DNA of 64,000 bases, taken from positions 13,410,001 through 13,474,000 of the forward strand of contig OX467086.1 of assembly GCA_950106755.1 (NCBI GenBank), read 5' to 3'. The notes under the pieces were generated by a model. It saw nothing but the letters and a program-made list of their open reading frames with translations, did no database searches and was not told the DNA's origin. The stretch comes from Climacium dendroides (taxonomy: Eukaryota > Streptophyta > Bryopsida > Hypnales > Climaciaceae). Shown here in pieces: positions 23,202 to 33,977 of the stretch (the stretch's first letter is position 1; the number at the start of each line of letters is the position of its first letter). The position numbers and the translations under genes are program-made.

Positions 23202-23736
23202 GTACAATTTTAGAGCTTGTTGCCTTAGCAGTGGAATGGGAGTTCTAAAAAAATGGACTCCCATTTTGCTGGGCTTTATCAGCCTTTGACTCTACATGGA
23301 AGTCTGTCCTAAGAGCATTCTCAATAGGGTATTAAATTAGCCATTAGAACTCTAAATTTTTAATTGCTTTCCAATTGCAACTCAAATTATCAATTCAAAA
23401 AAGGAACACAACAATATATTTGAATTCTAGAGTACTAATGATGGCTCTTTTCACACTGAATATTTTTCAAATTTTCAATGCTCTAGAATCCACTTCTAAA
23501 GGCTCTTTGAATGAAGGCACATGGTCTCTAAGAAGACTCAACAAATAAATTTGCTTGAATAATTGTTCTGAAGAGTGCCTTCGTAACTTAATTGAAGCAC
23601 CTCATTTAGTGCCTAGGTTTTGAGGAAGACAACAAAGAAGATAATGCATAATCAATTAAAGTAGTACAACTTGATGCCGTTGTCCAAGTTTTCATCATGA
23701 TTTAATCCTTATATGTTGACATGGATGTTTGGTCTC
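23202..23736. other. Intergenic DNA, no gene seen
   Basis: The only structure noted is a short 9-bp inverted repeat at about 23238-23268 (AATGGGAGT / ACTCCCATT). Confidence 0.5.
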
Positions 23737-23937
23737 CAATGGATGGCATCCAAAGGAATCCTTAAGTAGGACAAAAGTGCAACTATTCATCTTGGAAATT
23801 TTGTTGTGAAAAGGAGAGGGCTTCTACAATTGTTTGATTCCCAATGAGTGCTTTTGCTATTTCTTAAGTCAAATATTCATATAGTAATGAAAAGGGTTGA
23901 TTTCCAAGGTCACTCGTTTGTCCTTTAAAGATTAATC
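23737..23937 (+). repeat. Dispersed repeat family E, copy 2
   Basis: It matches 14035-14240 in the same orientation (see that entry). Confidence 0.65.
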
Positions 23938-24286
23938 ATATTTTATCCTCAAAGATCCATACATTAGGATAATTTAAGATTAAAAAATTACTCAAAAATC
24001 CATATGTGCACTTTTTACTCCAAACTTCCAAACAAAGTTTGTGCACTTCTCCTTGCAAGGAGTTTACTAGCAATACCATGAATGTGACTGATGAACGCAT
24101 GGTTCCACACATCTCACCATAATAAACAAATAAAATAATCAATTTAATTTAATGTATAGATGTTTAGCTTGCTTTGATAAGAAGTAGCTTGGCCTTCTTT
24201 GCTTTACTTCCTATAATTTGCTTTGGCCCATCTTGAAGGATATTATGGTTGTTGATATCATTTTCATCACTAATACTCCGTATTAA

Positions 24287-24924
24287 CCCCTAAATGTCTG
24301 AGGCACCAAATTATGGTGTTGGCAGTACTTTGAAGTTAAATAAAACCTAACCAATTTGCTATTTTTAATACTTTATATTTTTGACAAAAAAATTTTGATG
24401 TCTAGTTTTAGCATCAAAAATCCAAATTTGAAAATGAATGATTATGAATTTTCTATCCAAGATTTTGTGCAAGGGTGTCCATTGCAATCTTGACTCTCTA
24501 TAAAGTTGAGGGCTCTTCAAAATGAGCTTCAAATACACTAGACCTTGGAGAAAAAATCACATTAGAAATTCATTTAAAAAAAATTGTAGAGTAGATTTTG
24601 AGAAGCCATAAATTGATTGGGGTTATGCATGTTAGGCCCTTCAACCTCATATTTTTTTGGTGACCAATTTTTTAGATTTGACATGCAAAAAGAGAGTTGA
24701 AAGATTTTCATAGTTTTAACACCTTCATAATCAAACATTATAATCTTTCCATTCATAAGTGATATTGTTGTGTTTTCTTTTCCTATGTGATTTTTAACAT
24801 ATCTAATTTGAATTTGTATAGTTACAATTCAAAAAAAATTGATACAACTTATCAAAATGTTGGCTTTTTATTTTATTTATAGCGAATTCATAGGATCTCA
24901 AAATAGGCCTTGGGCATTTAAGGG
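24287..24924 (+). mobile_element. TTAA-flanked MITE, family A copy 1
   Basis: This non-autonomous element of about 640 bp is collinear with copies at 33978 and 58083. The left end, CCCCTAAATGTCTGAGGC, follows a TTAA (24283-24286). The right end (GGCCTTGGGCATTTAAGGG) is the inverted counterpart, but its last bases and the right TTAA are lost. Terminal CCC with TTAA target sites is the piggyBac pattern; the TA inside TTAA would also fit Tc1/mariner. There is no transposase inside. It ends about 0.4 kb before the first candidate exon of the PPR locus. Confidence 0.85.
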
Positions 24925-25335
24925 ATGTAGTGAAGTGTTCTTTGTATCAAATAGAAGTGAAGCAGAAAATCCAACAATGAATGTAATTGATAGGGTGTTG
25001 TGTGTTGAAGGAAAAGGCTACCGGTTTTCTGGGAGAGAGCTGGTGCAATTTGAAGAGCTGTATTTGAGAGGATTTGGGCACATTTTCAATGGCGAGCATG
25101 AATTGCTTTTTTTCTCCAGTTTCTAGAAGAGGAAGTGGTCTTGTAACGACTGGCCGATCAGACGTCGTTTCTTAGTTTGTGAGAATTTGGTCGAAGGTGC
25201 TTCTGGCTAGCGTTTGGCTTGCACTTCTTGGGGAGGGAGCATTGGAGAACAGAAGATTGAGTAGTGAGAGGATGCTCAGAAAATGGTCGTATGCAGGGTG
25301 GCCGATTGTGTTGGAGGGACCAGACACCGTTTTGA
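24925..25335 (+). promoter_or_regulatory. Probable promoter/leader of the PPR locus
   Basis: From here rightward the DNA changes from AT-rich repeat to balanced, gene-like composition. No TATA box or defined start could be assigned. Confidence 0.35.
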
Positions 25336-25551
25336 ATGGCGAACAGGATTCCTCAGACCGTGGATTTGATGACTTTCACTTCTGTTGTCACTCAAGAAAT
25401 ATATACTTGGATTCTAAAATCGACTCATCATCCTTTGTCAACAACAAGTATTTTGCACGCAGCTCCTAAACAAGATTATAAAATCCCTAAGACACCGCTG
25501 CAAAGTGCAAGTGCTCAAATTCAACCCCTAGTTGTCGAATTGGTTCCTGAG
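25336..25551 (+). CDS. Candidate first exon, unrecognised 72-residue open frame
   Basis: A frame opens with ATG at 25336 (MANRIPQTVDLMTFTSVVTQ) and runs to a GAG|GTAGGG donor-like site in phase 0, shortly before a stop. It has no recognised domain. It could be an upstream exon of the PDF/PPR gene (the PDF exon has a phase-0 acceptor option) or an independent short frame in a transcribed leader. Confidence 0.25.
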
Positions 25552-25741
25552 GTAGGGTCGTGAGGTTGATGCGTTTGGTGTCTGGACATCTCCTCTTGCT
25601 GCAGCAGGATTTTTTTGTCCGCTCGTTGAGTCTCCACTGCCTGGTGAACCTTTGCAACCGAGTAGGAAGCCTTCAGAGCACTAACCGTACGTATAATCCT
25701 TTCTCTGCAACACAGTCAAATTTGGAAGCTTTTGGCATACA

Positions 25742-25765
25742 TTAGGGTTTTCTCGATTAGGGTTT
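25742..25765 (+). promoter_or_regulatory. Pair of telo-box motifs in the PPR leader
   Basis: TTAGGGTTT occurs at 25742-25750 and 25757-25765, and again at 25932-25940 inside the array. Function is inferred from motif identity only. Confidence 0.35.
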
Positions 25766-27060
25766 AACAATTTCGGAGAGATGCAAGAGCAGAGTTGGGA
25801 GGTAGCTGAAAATTTTGATGAGATGCCTCTTACATGATAGTCTAGATTGAAGTGTAGATTGCATTGGCTGTTGTTCCTATGTAGCTGCTGCTTGGAGGGC
25901 TGTTCATGGGGAGCTCATTCTTTTCCTGACGTTAGGGTTTAGCAACTTGGAGACACAGGTGAAATGTAGCTCAAGGACTTACAGAGATTGACTCATATAG
26001 ATTGAGGTTAGATTGAAGTTAGGGTATGGAACTTGTTGCATATATCGAACGTTGTTCATGTCAAGGGTGTTTTCCTCTCTATTGTTTGGGTTTGGCAATT
26101 TGGTGGATAGAGTAGAAGCAGTTGTAAGGGAGCAGCAAATTCGAAGAGATTGATCTTACACGACGATTGTTTCTTAGTTAAAGTCAAGATTTTAGAACCA
26201 GTTACTGGGGTCGTTCATGTGGGGTGTTGTGATTAAGGGTTTCTTGCTCTTCATAAGTAGGATTTGTATCTGTACAAGTTACAGTATTTGTTAGAGATTC
26301 GTACTTTCACATTTGCAACTTTCTCCGAATTAAAGTGAAGTTCCAGTCAGGTTTTCGGAAGCTGAATGCATTAGAAGTCGTTCGTGTTGATGCCGAACTG
26401 TTGTTGTTTCTTCCTTCCTGCTGGAGGCCTGAGCGGTCAGGGTTTAGCAGTGTGGAGAACTGATCAGACACGGTTGAAAGGGAGCAGAAGACCTGGAGAG
26501 ATTATTTCGTATGTTATATGAATTCTTTTATTGGCTATAGCTTTGTATTAAGGCTGCATACCTCGGTGGTTGTTGATGTAGGAAACTGCTGAGGGTGTTT
26601 TCTCCCCGAACTCAGGGTTTAGCATTTTGGAGGGGATTTCACATAACAGAAAGAGAAAACATGCAATTGAAGGGAGTGAAAGATTTGAAGACATAGATTC
26701 ATAAATGAAACTTGGTGTGTGGACTGAAGTGAAGTTCTAGTCAATATTTTGGAAGCTGCATACAAGGAAAGTTATTCGTGCTGAAGACAAAGGAGCTATA
26801 CGAAATAGACAAGTTATGGACGCAGTTGAGCAAATTTGAAGATATTGGCAGTCATACATGATACTTTGTGTGTATGCTGAATTCGAGTTTTGAAGCTTGT
26901 TGTGCTGTGCATTGGACACTGCTGAGGTTGGGGTTGGAGATGCAAGCAACAAAGGTTTTCCACCTGCCTGGAGGTTTAGCACTTCAGAGAAGAGAATACC
27001 TCATTTGAAAGGAGAAGATTAATACTTATATACTTTATGGACCTCTACTCAAAGTTTCAG
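25742..27060 (+). repeat. Degenerate ~170-bp tandem array in the PPR leader region
   Basis: A landmark 'AGGGTTTAGCAxTTxGGAGA' recurs near 25758, 25932, 26088, 26437, 26614 and 26972. Weaker counterparts lie near 26243 and 26800, giving spacings of roughly 155-195 bp. Other words recur in the same order, such as 'GAAGGGAGCAGAAGATTTG', 'GTGAAGTTCYAGTCA' and 'TTTTGGAAGCTGCATAC'. It is not open in a consistent frame, so it is treated as non-coding. Confidence 0.7.
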
Positions 27061-27234
27061 ATACTGCATGCTTTTGGAGAAGGGGCTTCACTTGAGAGAC
27101 TGCGAACATGCACCTGAAAGAGAGTCAAAGACTTGTAGAAATTCATTTCTGCATTTTCTCTAGATACGAAGTGAGTTCTATTTGTGATGATACTTTGTCG
27201 AATCTTTTGAAGTTTGAAGACATCGAATCACAAA

Positions 27235-27312
27235 ATGTCGGCATTCACTCGACTTTCATTGCGTCATGGGCAACAAACGAGAAGCTACTTTGTGTGTGGA
27301 GCTGGTCCTCAG
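27235..27312 (+). CDS. Candidate presequence exon of the PDF/PPR gene
   Basis: ATG at 27235 opens a 26-codon frame, MSAFTRLSLRHGQQTRSYFV plus six residues. It ends in phase 0 at a strong donor (CTCAG|GTGAGTGAG). The Arg/Ser-rich, acid-free sequence looks like a mitochondrial targeting presequence, which suits an organelle protein. It could join the next exon at CACAG|ACA (27862) in phase 0. An overlapping frame from 27108 would instead join in phase 1 at 27842. The link is inferred. Confidence 0.4.
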
Positions 27313-27841
27313 GTGAGTGAGTGTGAACTTATGGCCGTAGACCTGTTATAAATAAGTGGTTGAACGACTTATGACCTGTGTCAACTGAAACACCGTCGTC
27401 TTGTTAGCAACATTTGTGTCCAATATATTTAGGTTCCTCCACAGCAATGTTTGATAAAAAGGGTGTTACGTTTTCCCCAAAATTCACAGGACATGATCAT
27501 GGGTTGTTGAACGTGAAACATTATCTATTAGTACTGATGAGTATCTTGTGCTCAACCTGCTACCAATGTGTTTTTTGACGCACAGTTGGGGATTTCTGTG
27601 ACCAGGATGCCTGTGTGATGCAAGTCTTTAAGTCTCCCTGGCTTGTACACCCATTTATATTATTGGTCTCGCCCTCCCATGGAGGAAGAAGCAGGTGTTC
27701 ATCGCCTTCAGTTTGGAGAAGGTCTTCTGTGAGTACCCATGCTTCAGGTATGTATCAGATGGCCGTCCTCATCGAAAGAAGTGGGGTGCTGTTTGCCTGT
27801 CTCATAGAAAATGTGACTGACATATATCAACTATGTACCAG

Positions 27842-28738
27842 TTGAATCAGGCGAAGCACAGACAATTGAACAAGTTTGGGAGGAATATTTTGCGGATCCG
27901 TTGCAGTGGTGGGACATCAGGGTTGACAAGGTATCACTAAAACTATCAGCTATTTGATGTTAGAAAATTGCAAAAATCAAGGAGGAGACTCTTTATTGCT
28001 TGACCTCAAGCTACGGCATGCTTGCAAAACCAAGCATACCGTAGCCTGAGGTCATGTTGGGTATATTTTTGCCAAATAATTATATTAAATTGGAAGGGCT
28101 GGTTTGGTAGTTCATTTTTTTTATTAATAAGTTATTTGGCAATTATTAAAAAGTTCTTCTTAACTTTCAGCAACCCTTCAAATAATCTTGAAAGTGAACG
28201 GTTTTCTTCATTGCTTAGGAAAGTGATAGTCATGGCTTCCAATGAACTCGTTACTTTTCGTAGTGTCCTTGTTTTTGCTGTAAAGTTAGAGGAATGACTT
28301 GGATTCTACATTATTTAGTGGATATCTCGAGGGATCGAGCTATACAGGCATCTATTTCCAACATTTTAACATTCTTTATATTTAATTTTCCTTAGCTTCG
28401 GCAAAGTGACTTATTTATTTCCAAAACCATTCGGCTTCAAAAATTTCAATTATTTTTGCCGAAGTTGACCTCGGGCTACGATATATTAATGCTTGGAGTG
28501 GAGTGAATGCTATATTCCTTGATTGGTTTTCCCTATTTGATCTTGGGTTGTGGTCCCTATAGGTGAATCCCACATCACCTGACTTTAAACATAAGGTGAC
28601 AGAGAAGGTGCTCTGGGTTAATGACTGGTCAACGCCAACATGGGCGAAGGCGATGCTCAAATTGGTGACTCTTAGCAAATTACCATCTCATGTTGGTTAT
28701 CACATGATTGATATTCAAGAGAATGTACTTCCAAATAG
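27842..28738 (+). CDS. PDF-motif exons (OSB-like ssDNA-binding motif), 5' part of the PPR gene
   Basis: Two exons encode the plant PDF motif known from organellar single-stranded DNA-binding (OSB) proteins. The first, 27842 or 27862 to 27930, reads VWEEYFADPLQWWDIRVDK. The second, from 28563, reads VNPTSPDFKHKVTEKVLWV and then STPTWAKAMLKL. The intron 27931-28562 is phase 0 with GT/AG ends. The second exon may end at 28664 (TTG|GTGACT, phase 0) or 28738 (AATAG|GTATCG, phase 2). Its frame is the same as that of the downstream PPR exon, separated by an in-frame TGA at 28794. Phase-matched acceptors exist at 28893 (phase 0) and at 28847, 28853 or 28877 (phase 2), so a PDF-PPR fusion is possible. 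Alternatively these are remnants of a separate OSB-type gene. Confidence 0.6.
28001..28054. repeat. 24-bp inverted repeat with 6-nt loop in the PDF intron
   Basis: The arms 28001-28024 (starts TGACCTCAAGCTACGGCATG) and 28031-28054 (ends CCGTAGCCTGAGGTCA) are complementary except for two positions. A third partial copy, TGACCTCGGGCTACGATAT, lies at 28466-28484 in the same intron. Confidence 0.85.
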
Positions 28739-28919
28739 GTATCGGCATGAGCTTGAGATTTGTCTTTTTGTTTCAGGAAAGTTTCCCACGTTATGAACGC
28801 TGTTCTCAGGAAGAATGTGTTGATGAGACAGATTTCCGAAGGGCAGGTTTAGAAGAAGAAATACTTTGGTCACCAGTGCAAGGGAGTCTCAGCAAGCTGT
28901 TCAAGTTGGCGGTGGGCGT

Positions 28920-31031
28920 ATGCATATGCAAAGCGCAAGAACCACGAGTGAAGCAATTGATCTTTTGAAGAACCGACTACAACAAGGCATTGCTATTGAG
29001 TCGTACGCTTATGTTGAGGTTCTGAAGCGGTGCTTGAATCAGGAAGACCTTACAGGAACAGAGCAAGTTCATAAGTGCATCATTGAGGGTGGCATGCAGC
29101 AGAATATATTTGTGGCTACGAACCTATTGAGAGCCTACATCAGATGTGGGAGACTGGAGGATGCACGCAGAGTATTCGACCGGCTTTTGAAGAAGGATGT
29201 TATTAGTTGGAACGTCATGATTGGAGGTTATGCTCTGTACAGTTGTGCGGAAGATGCCATGGAATCTTTCAATCAAATGAGAAAGGAAGGTATGCGACCT
29301 GATGCAGTTACTTACTTGAGCATCCTGAAGGCATGTGCGAGCCCATCAGCTTTAAAGTGGGGCGAGGAAGTTCATGCATATATCAGGGAGGGTGGGTTTG
29401 AATCAGACGTTCGTGTAGGGACTGCGCTCCTTCAAATGTATGCTAAGTGTGGGAGAATGAAAGAGGCAAGAGAGACATTTGATGCATTGTCGAGTCGCAA
29501 TTTGATTACCTGGAATGTGATGATTGGAGCATATGCCGAAAGTGGTTTTGGTGAGGAAGCGTATCGACTTCTTCTCCAAATGAAACGGGAAGGCTTCAAA
29601 CCAGATGCAATCACGTATTTGAACATCCTGAATGCATGTGCAAGCGCAGAGGCTTTGGAAAGGGTGAAGGACGTTCACAGCCATGCCCGTGAATCAGGAT
29701 TTGAGTTGGATTTGCGCGTGGGCAGCGCTCTTATCCACATGTATGCGAAGAGCGGAAATGTGGACGATGCCCGCCTAGTTTTTGACAGATTGAAGGAACG
29801 GGACGTAGTCACGTGGACTGCGTTGATTGGAGGACTCGCGCAACATGGTTGTGGGCATGAAGCATATGAAATGTTTATCCGTATGCAACAAGAAGGCTTC
29901 AAACCAGATCCTGTGACTTATGTGAGCATCTTGAATGCATGTGCAAGTGCAGGGGGGTTGGACTGGGTGAAGGAGGTTCACAGCCATGCCCTTCAATCAG
30001 ACTTTGAGTTGGATTTGCGTTTGGAGAATACGCTGGTCCACATGTATGCAAAGTGTGGCAGTATTGATGATGCGCGACTAGTCTTTGAGAGAATGGAAGA
30101 ACGGGACGTGGTTTCATGGAACGCGATGGTTGGTGGATTTGCGCAACATGGATGTGGGTCTGAGGCTCTAGAAGTCTTCAGGAATATGATTGCAGCTGGT
30201 GTGGAGCCTGATGGGTACTCATTTGTGGCAGTGTTGTCGGCCTGTAGTCATGCAGGCCTTGTTGATGAAGGCCTTCGAATCTTTCAGGCTATGTCGCAAG
30301 ATTATGGGATCGTTCCCAGTGCGTTGCATTGGTGCTGCATGGTGGACATTCTTGGGCGGGCAGGGCACCTGAAGGAAGCGAAGCTCTTGATTGATAATAT
30401 GCCAGTTGAACCAGATGGAACGATTTGGGGAGCCTTGCTTGGTGCTTGTAGATCTTATGGTGACGTGGAGTTGGGTGAACTTGCGGCTCAAGAGTGTTTC
30501 AAGTTGGAACCCAATAATGCCTCTGCTTACGTGCTCCTCTCCAACATCTATGCTGCAGCTGAGAAGTGGGAGAAGGTTTCATGGGTGCGTACTATGATGC
30601 AGGAGAGAGGTATACGCAAGGATCCAGGTCGAAGCTGGATCGAAGTTGGTAACAAGACTCATTCCTTTATCGTAGGGGATACATCTCACCCAGAAACGAC
30701 GGAGATATACGCGGAGCTTAGCAGATTGACTGAGAAAATCAAGGCTGAAGGTTACCTTCCCAATACCCGAATTGTGTTGCATGACGTTAATGAGAGCGAT
30801 AAAGAATTCTCCCTCTGCTCTCATAGTGAGAGGTTGGCTATTGCTTATGGACTTATTTGCGCACCTAGTGGTGAACCAATTCGTGTTTACAAGAATCTTC
30901 GGGTGTGTTCAGATTGTCATACAGCAACCAAATTGATTTCCAAAGTGACTAGAAGAGAGATTGTGATGAGGGATGCAAATCGCTTTCATCACTTCAAAGA
31001 TGGCTTGTGTTCTTGTCAAGATTATTGGTGA
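28920..31031 (+). CDS. PLS-class PPR protein with E1, E2 and DYW domains (organelle RNA editing factor)
   Basis: It is predicted to bind one or a few organelle transcript sites and deaminate C to U. From ATG 28920 the product is 703 aa; upstream exons may extend it. Motifs: L 28-62, S 63-93, P 94-128, L 129-163, S 164-194, P 195-229, L 230-264, S 265-295, P 296-330, L 331-365, S 366-396, P2 397-431, L2 432-467, S2 468-499, E1 500-533, E2 534-569, DYW 570-703. The deaminase has its PG box (DPGRSWIEV), the HxE active site as HSE (635-637), zinc cysteines C663 and C666 (CSDCH), C697 and C699, and the terminal DYW. The domain looks intact and catalytic. The frame is open upstream to 28827, and the first ATG is taken as the minimal start. 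Sequence style is moss-like. The target site is unknown. Confidence 0.93.
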   Translation: MHMQSARTTSEAIDLLKNRLQQGIAIESYAYVEVLKRCLNQEDLTGTEQVHKCIIEGGMQQNIFVATNLLRAYIRCGRLEDARRVFDRLLKKDVISWNVMIGGYALYSCAEDAMESFNQMRKEGMRPDAVTYLSILKACASPSALKWGEEVHAYIREGGFESDVRVGTALLQMYAKCGRMKEARETFDALSSRNLITWNVMIGAYAESGFGEEAYRLLLQMKREGFKPDAITYLNILNACASAEALERVKDVHSHARESGFELDLRVGSALIHMYAKSGNVDDARLVFDRLKERDVVTWTALIGGLAQHGCGHEAYEMFIRMQQEGFKPDPVTYVSILNACASAGGLDWVKEVHSHALQSDFELDLRLENTLVHMYAKCGSIDDARLVFERMEERDVVSWNAMVGGFAQHGCGSEALEVFRNMIAAGVEPDGYSFVAVLSACSHAGLVDEGLRIFQAMSQDYGIVPSALHWCCMVDILGRAGHLKEAKLLIDNMPVEPDGTIWGALLGACRSYGDVELGELAAQECFKLEPNNASAYVLLSNIYAAAEKWEKVSWVRTMMQERGIRKDPGRSWIEVGNKTHSFIVGDTSHPETTEIYAELSRLTEKIKAEGYLPNTRIVLHDVNESDKEFSLCSHSERLAIAYGLICAPSGEPIRVYKNLRVCSDCHTATKLISKVTRREIVMRDANRFHHFKDGLCSCQDYW

Positions 31032-31470
31032 TGAGTTTGGGAATCTCAATTATTTGTGGAGCACAGGTTCAATTTCTTGAAACCTTTGATGATCTTTGGC
31101 ATTAGCCGATTGGATGTTCAAATGAGAGCACTAGAAGGCTCCTCAAAGCCAATTTGCAAACGATTATATCATAAGTAAGTCTAAAAGAGAAGAAAATGCC
31201 TTGAACTGGAAGATCTGTGTCGAGTTTCAGTAGTGATTTCGCATAAACTGCCAATTTATGTAAAATGAAACAGATTGACTGCCAATGAGATTTTTTGTTT
31301 CTATTTTTCAGTTATGAAATTACAAGTCTTATATGAGTCTAAAAGATTTTCAATTTTTTTGTGAAGTTTTGATATTATTGTTAATTTTTTAACCATGTAG
31401 TGTTGATATGGACACTTTGTGTCTGATGGATGACTTCACTTGGCACTATAGAATGGAGAATAATGTTTTT
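31032..31470. other. 3' flank of the PPR gene
   Basis: It is a probable 3' UTR followed by AT-rich DNA. No polyadenylation signal was assigned with confidence, and no further gene was seen. Confidence 0.5.
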
Positions 31471-31471
31471 T

Positions 31472-32500
31472 CATCCAATTTAATTATTTGGAGGGTACTT
31501 GAGTACATTTTCAGTGAATAGTATGATGATCTTTGTAGTGTATTTGGGTCATTTCTTGCTATTTTCTATTGATGTGAATTTGAGTCATAATAATGATGTT
31601 TTTTGAATTTGAGTACAATTAACAAAATGAAGCTAGACAAGTATAGTTTTTACTCTAATTGGAAAAAAATTTAAATTCATAAAATTCGATATTTTATATC
31701 AATATGAACTTTGGGCCTTTTACCATGGTTTGTTGATTTTTTAATTTTAGAATGATATAGTAACTTTGGATTATACCATGATGTTCTACACTAAATATAA
31801 ATCTGTGGTGAAAATTTCATGTTTATTTCATATTTGATATGAATTTTCTTCATTTTTTCCTTAAGAATTTCACAATAATTTCAAATTTTCCTAAAAAATT
31901 GTGAAAATTTTACAACTTATAGATGACTTCATATGACTTCATCTCTAAAAAATAAATTAAATTTTTTCATTCATATATAGTTGCAAAATGGTAGAAAATA
32001 GAATAATGTCAATTTAGGCTTCAAATCAATGGTCATAGGCCCATCCTTACAAGGTTAAAGAAAAAGTGAAGAAAATTCATATCAGATACAAAATATGTTG
32101 AAAGAAATCTAAATTTTTTGCCATAAATTTGTACTATATTATGTAACATCATGGTAATTATTGATTCATTATAAAATTATGAAATCAACAGACCATGTTT
32201 CGATAGGCCCAAATTTCAAATTTCAATAATATTGAAATTTTAAAATTGGAATAAAAGCTATGCTTGATAAAATTCATTTAATTATGTGGACACAAATTCC
32301 AAAAATATCATTTTTATAGCTAGAAATCTCACCAAGAGTATTCAATAAAAAATAGACAAAATATACTAAAAGGGTTTCTATGGATTAATCATCTTCTTCT
32401 TTCTAAAATTTAATAATATAATAGTGAGAGAATATTCAATACTATTCACTAAAATACACTCAAGCTACTCCCCTCCAAAAATAATTAGATGGATTGTATT
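31472..32500. mobile_element. Foldback element with long (~400 bp) imperfect inverted repeats
   Basis: The left half (about 31472-31900) aligns with the reverse complement of the right half (about 32065-32500). Paired landmarks are 'TTAATTATTTGGAGGG', 'CAGTGAATAGTAT', 'GGGCCTTTTACCATGG' versus a 'GGGCCTATCGAAACATGG' partner, 'TACCATGATGTT' and 'GATATGAATTTTCTTCA'. The direct repeat TTTTTCATCC at 31467-31476 and 32499-32508 could be a target duplication or part of the terminus. It contains no coding frame, so it is non-autonomous, MITE- or MULE-like. Confidence 0.7.
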
Positions 32501-32508
32501 TTTCATCC

Positions 32509-33973
32509 TACAATCCTTCATGTGTATCCATTAGGATCACATGTATCCATTAGGATAAGTTTTAGGCATGAAAAGGCTACTAGTTTTTAATTTTCAGCCC
32601 CCCAACAGTGGAAGTACAAAAAAAATTTAAAAATATTTTTTTAATTAAACTAGTAATTTCTATGTAACTCTGATGTGGCACAAATAGTGCTACATCAAAT
32701 TCAATAAATAAAAAAATAATTTTTTTTATAGTTGCATCATAGGGATGTAGACCTTGCAGCCTCTTTGAGGCCTAGATTTTTCCTAATGCAACAATCACTA
32801 CTCTAATAGAAATGATGGGCATTGGGTCATCATTCTTCTCACTAGAATAAGTAGTGTACATGATTTAGGTGATAATTGTAAGAATAACGAGGGGAATACA
32901 CCAATTATAGGGCCCCTTTGCAATTCCACTTCATTGGCCATGGCTCCACCTCCACTTGAACTCTGTCTAATAAGCATACAACCTTGCACATCGTTCTCCA
33001 TCATTGTTTCAAATGCCCACTACAATTGAAACCAACATTGTAGCTCTTCTAAAAAAATTAACAAAGCCCTTGAAAATGTGTCTTTCAATGATCTCTAATG
33101 AATTCATTCTTTTTAGTGAAACTTAACTATTTCAACAAATTAATCAAATCTTACACTTTCAATATAGCCCACAACCTTGCAAAAATTGGAAATTTGCCAT
33201 TGTTGTTGTTGTTTCCTCTACATTGCACCATCTTGCAACTTCCATCTATATGCCTCCTAAGCAATGTGACAATCCTCCTCTTCACAACATCCAACTCCAC
33301 TACTTGTTTGGATTGAGAAAGTGACACTAGAAACTACTAAAAAAATGACAAAGCCACACCCAGCAATGTGATTTTAAGAAAATTGGCTTGCCACAAGGTG
33401 CTAATATCCTTGCACTAGTTCTAATGAGTCTTAAATAACACTCTTCAAGTTAAATTCAATATACAAGTAAAAGTGTGTTCAAATTGGCTTGAGCTCTACC
33501 TCAAACCTACCTCGATACACTTTTTACATTTGATTTTGAATTAAAAGACTTTTCAAATGTATTAAATTCATTCATTTATTTCATGTCACATGGATCATAT
33601 GAAAATTTAAAATACTTAATTGTAAGTGCTCGGGATCCAAAATTATGCATCTCATATGTACAAAACTGTTTGTATGATGAATTATAGAACTAGATATATT
33701 CAAAAGTCCAAACTATTTGTGTTTAATAATTTTTTAAGTTTTATCAACTAATTTCCTCCATTTCCCATATTGAACCATTTTTTCAAACATTGAGTTTGAT
33801 TATTTTTTCTATTTTTTAATTCAAAATAGAAATTTCCTAGATTTTGGTGGAAAATAAACAATTACTACAAAGGAGCCCAACAGTTGTAAGTTATATGGTC
33901 CCAATAGCACTCTCAAAAGTCTCCATCCATCATAAGATCTTGAAATGTAGAACTCAAAGCTCAGAAACCTATA
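32509..33973. other. AT-rich intergenic DNA, no gene seen
   Basis: There is a short tandem duplication at 32520-32560 ('CATGTATCCATTAGGAT' twice). A block near 32755 ('CTCTTTGAGGCC' with 'TTCCTAATGC') resembles one near 44430. No gene was recognised. Confidence 0.45.
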
Positions 33974-33977
33974 CTAA

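Noticed and set aside
24839..25126. 95-codon frame before the PPR locus
   Set aside because: Its first third lies inside the family A MITE and it has no recognised domain.
29403..30824. Several 60-93-codon minus-strand frames
   Set aside because: All are antisense shadows of the DYW-type PPR exon.
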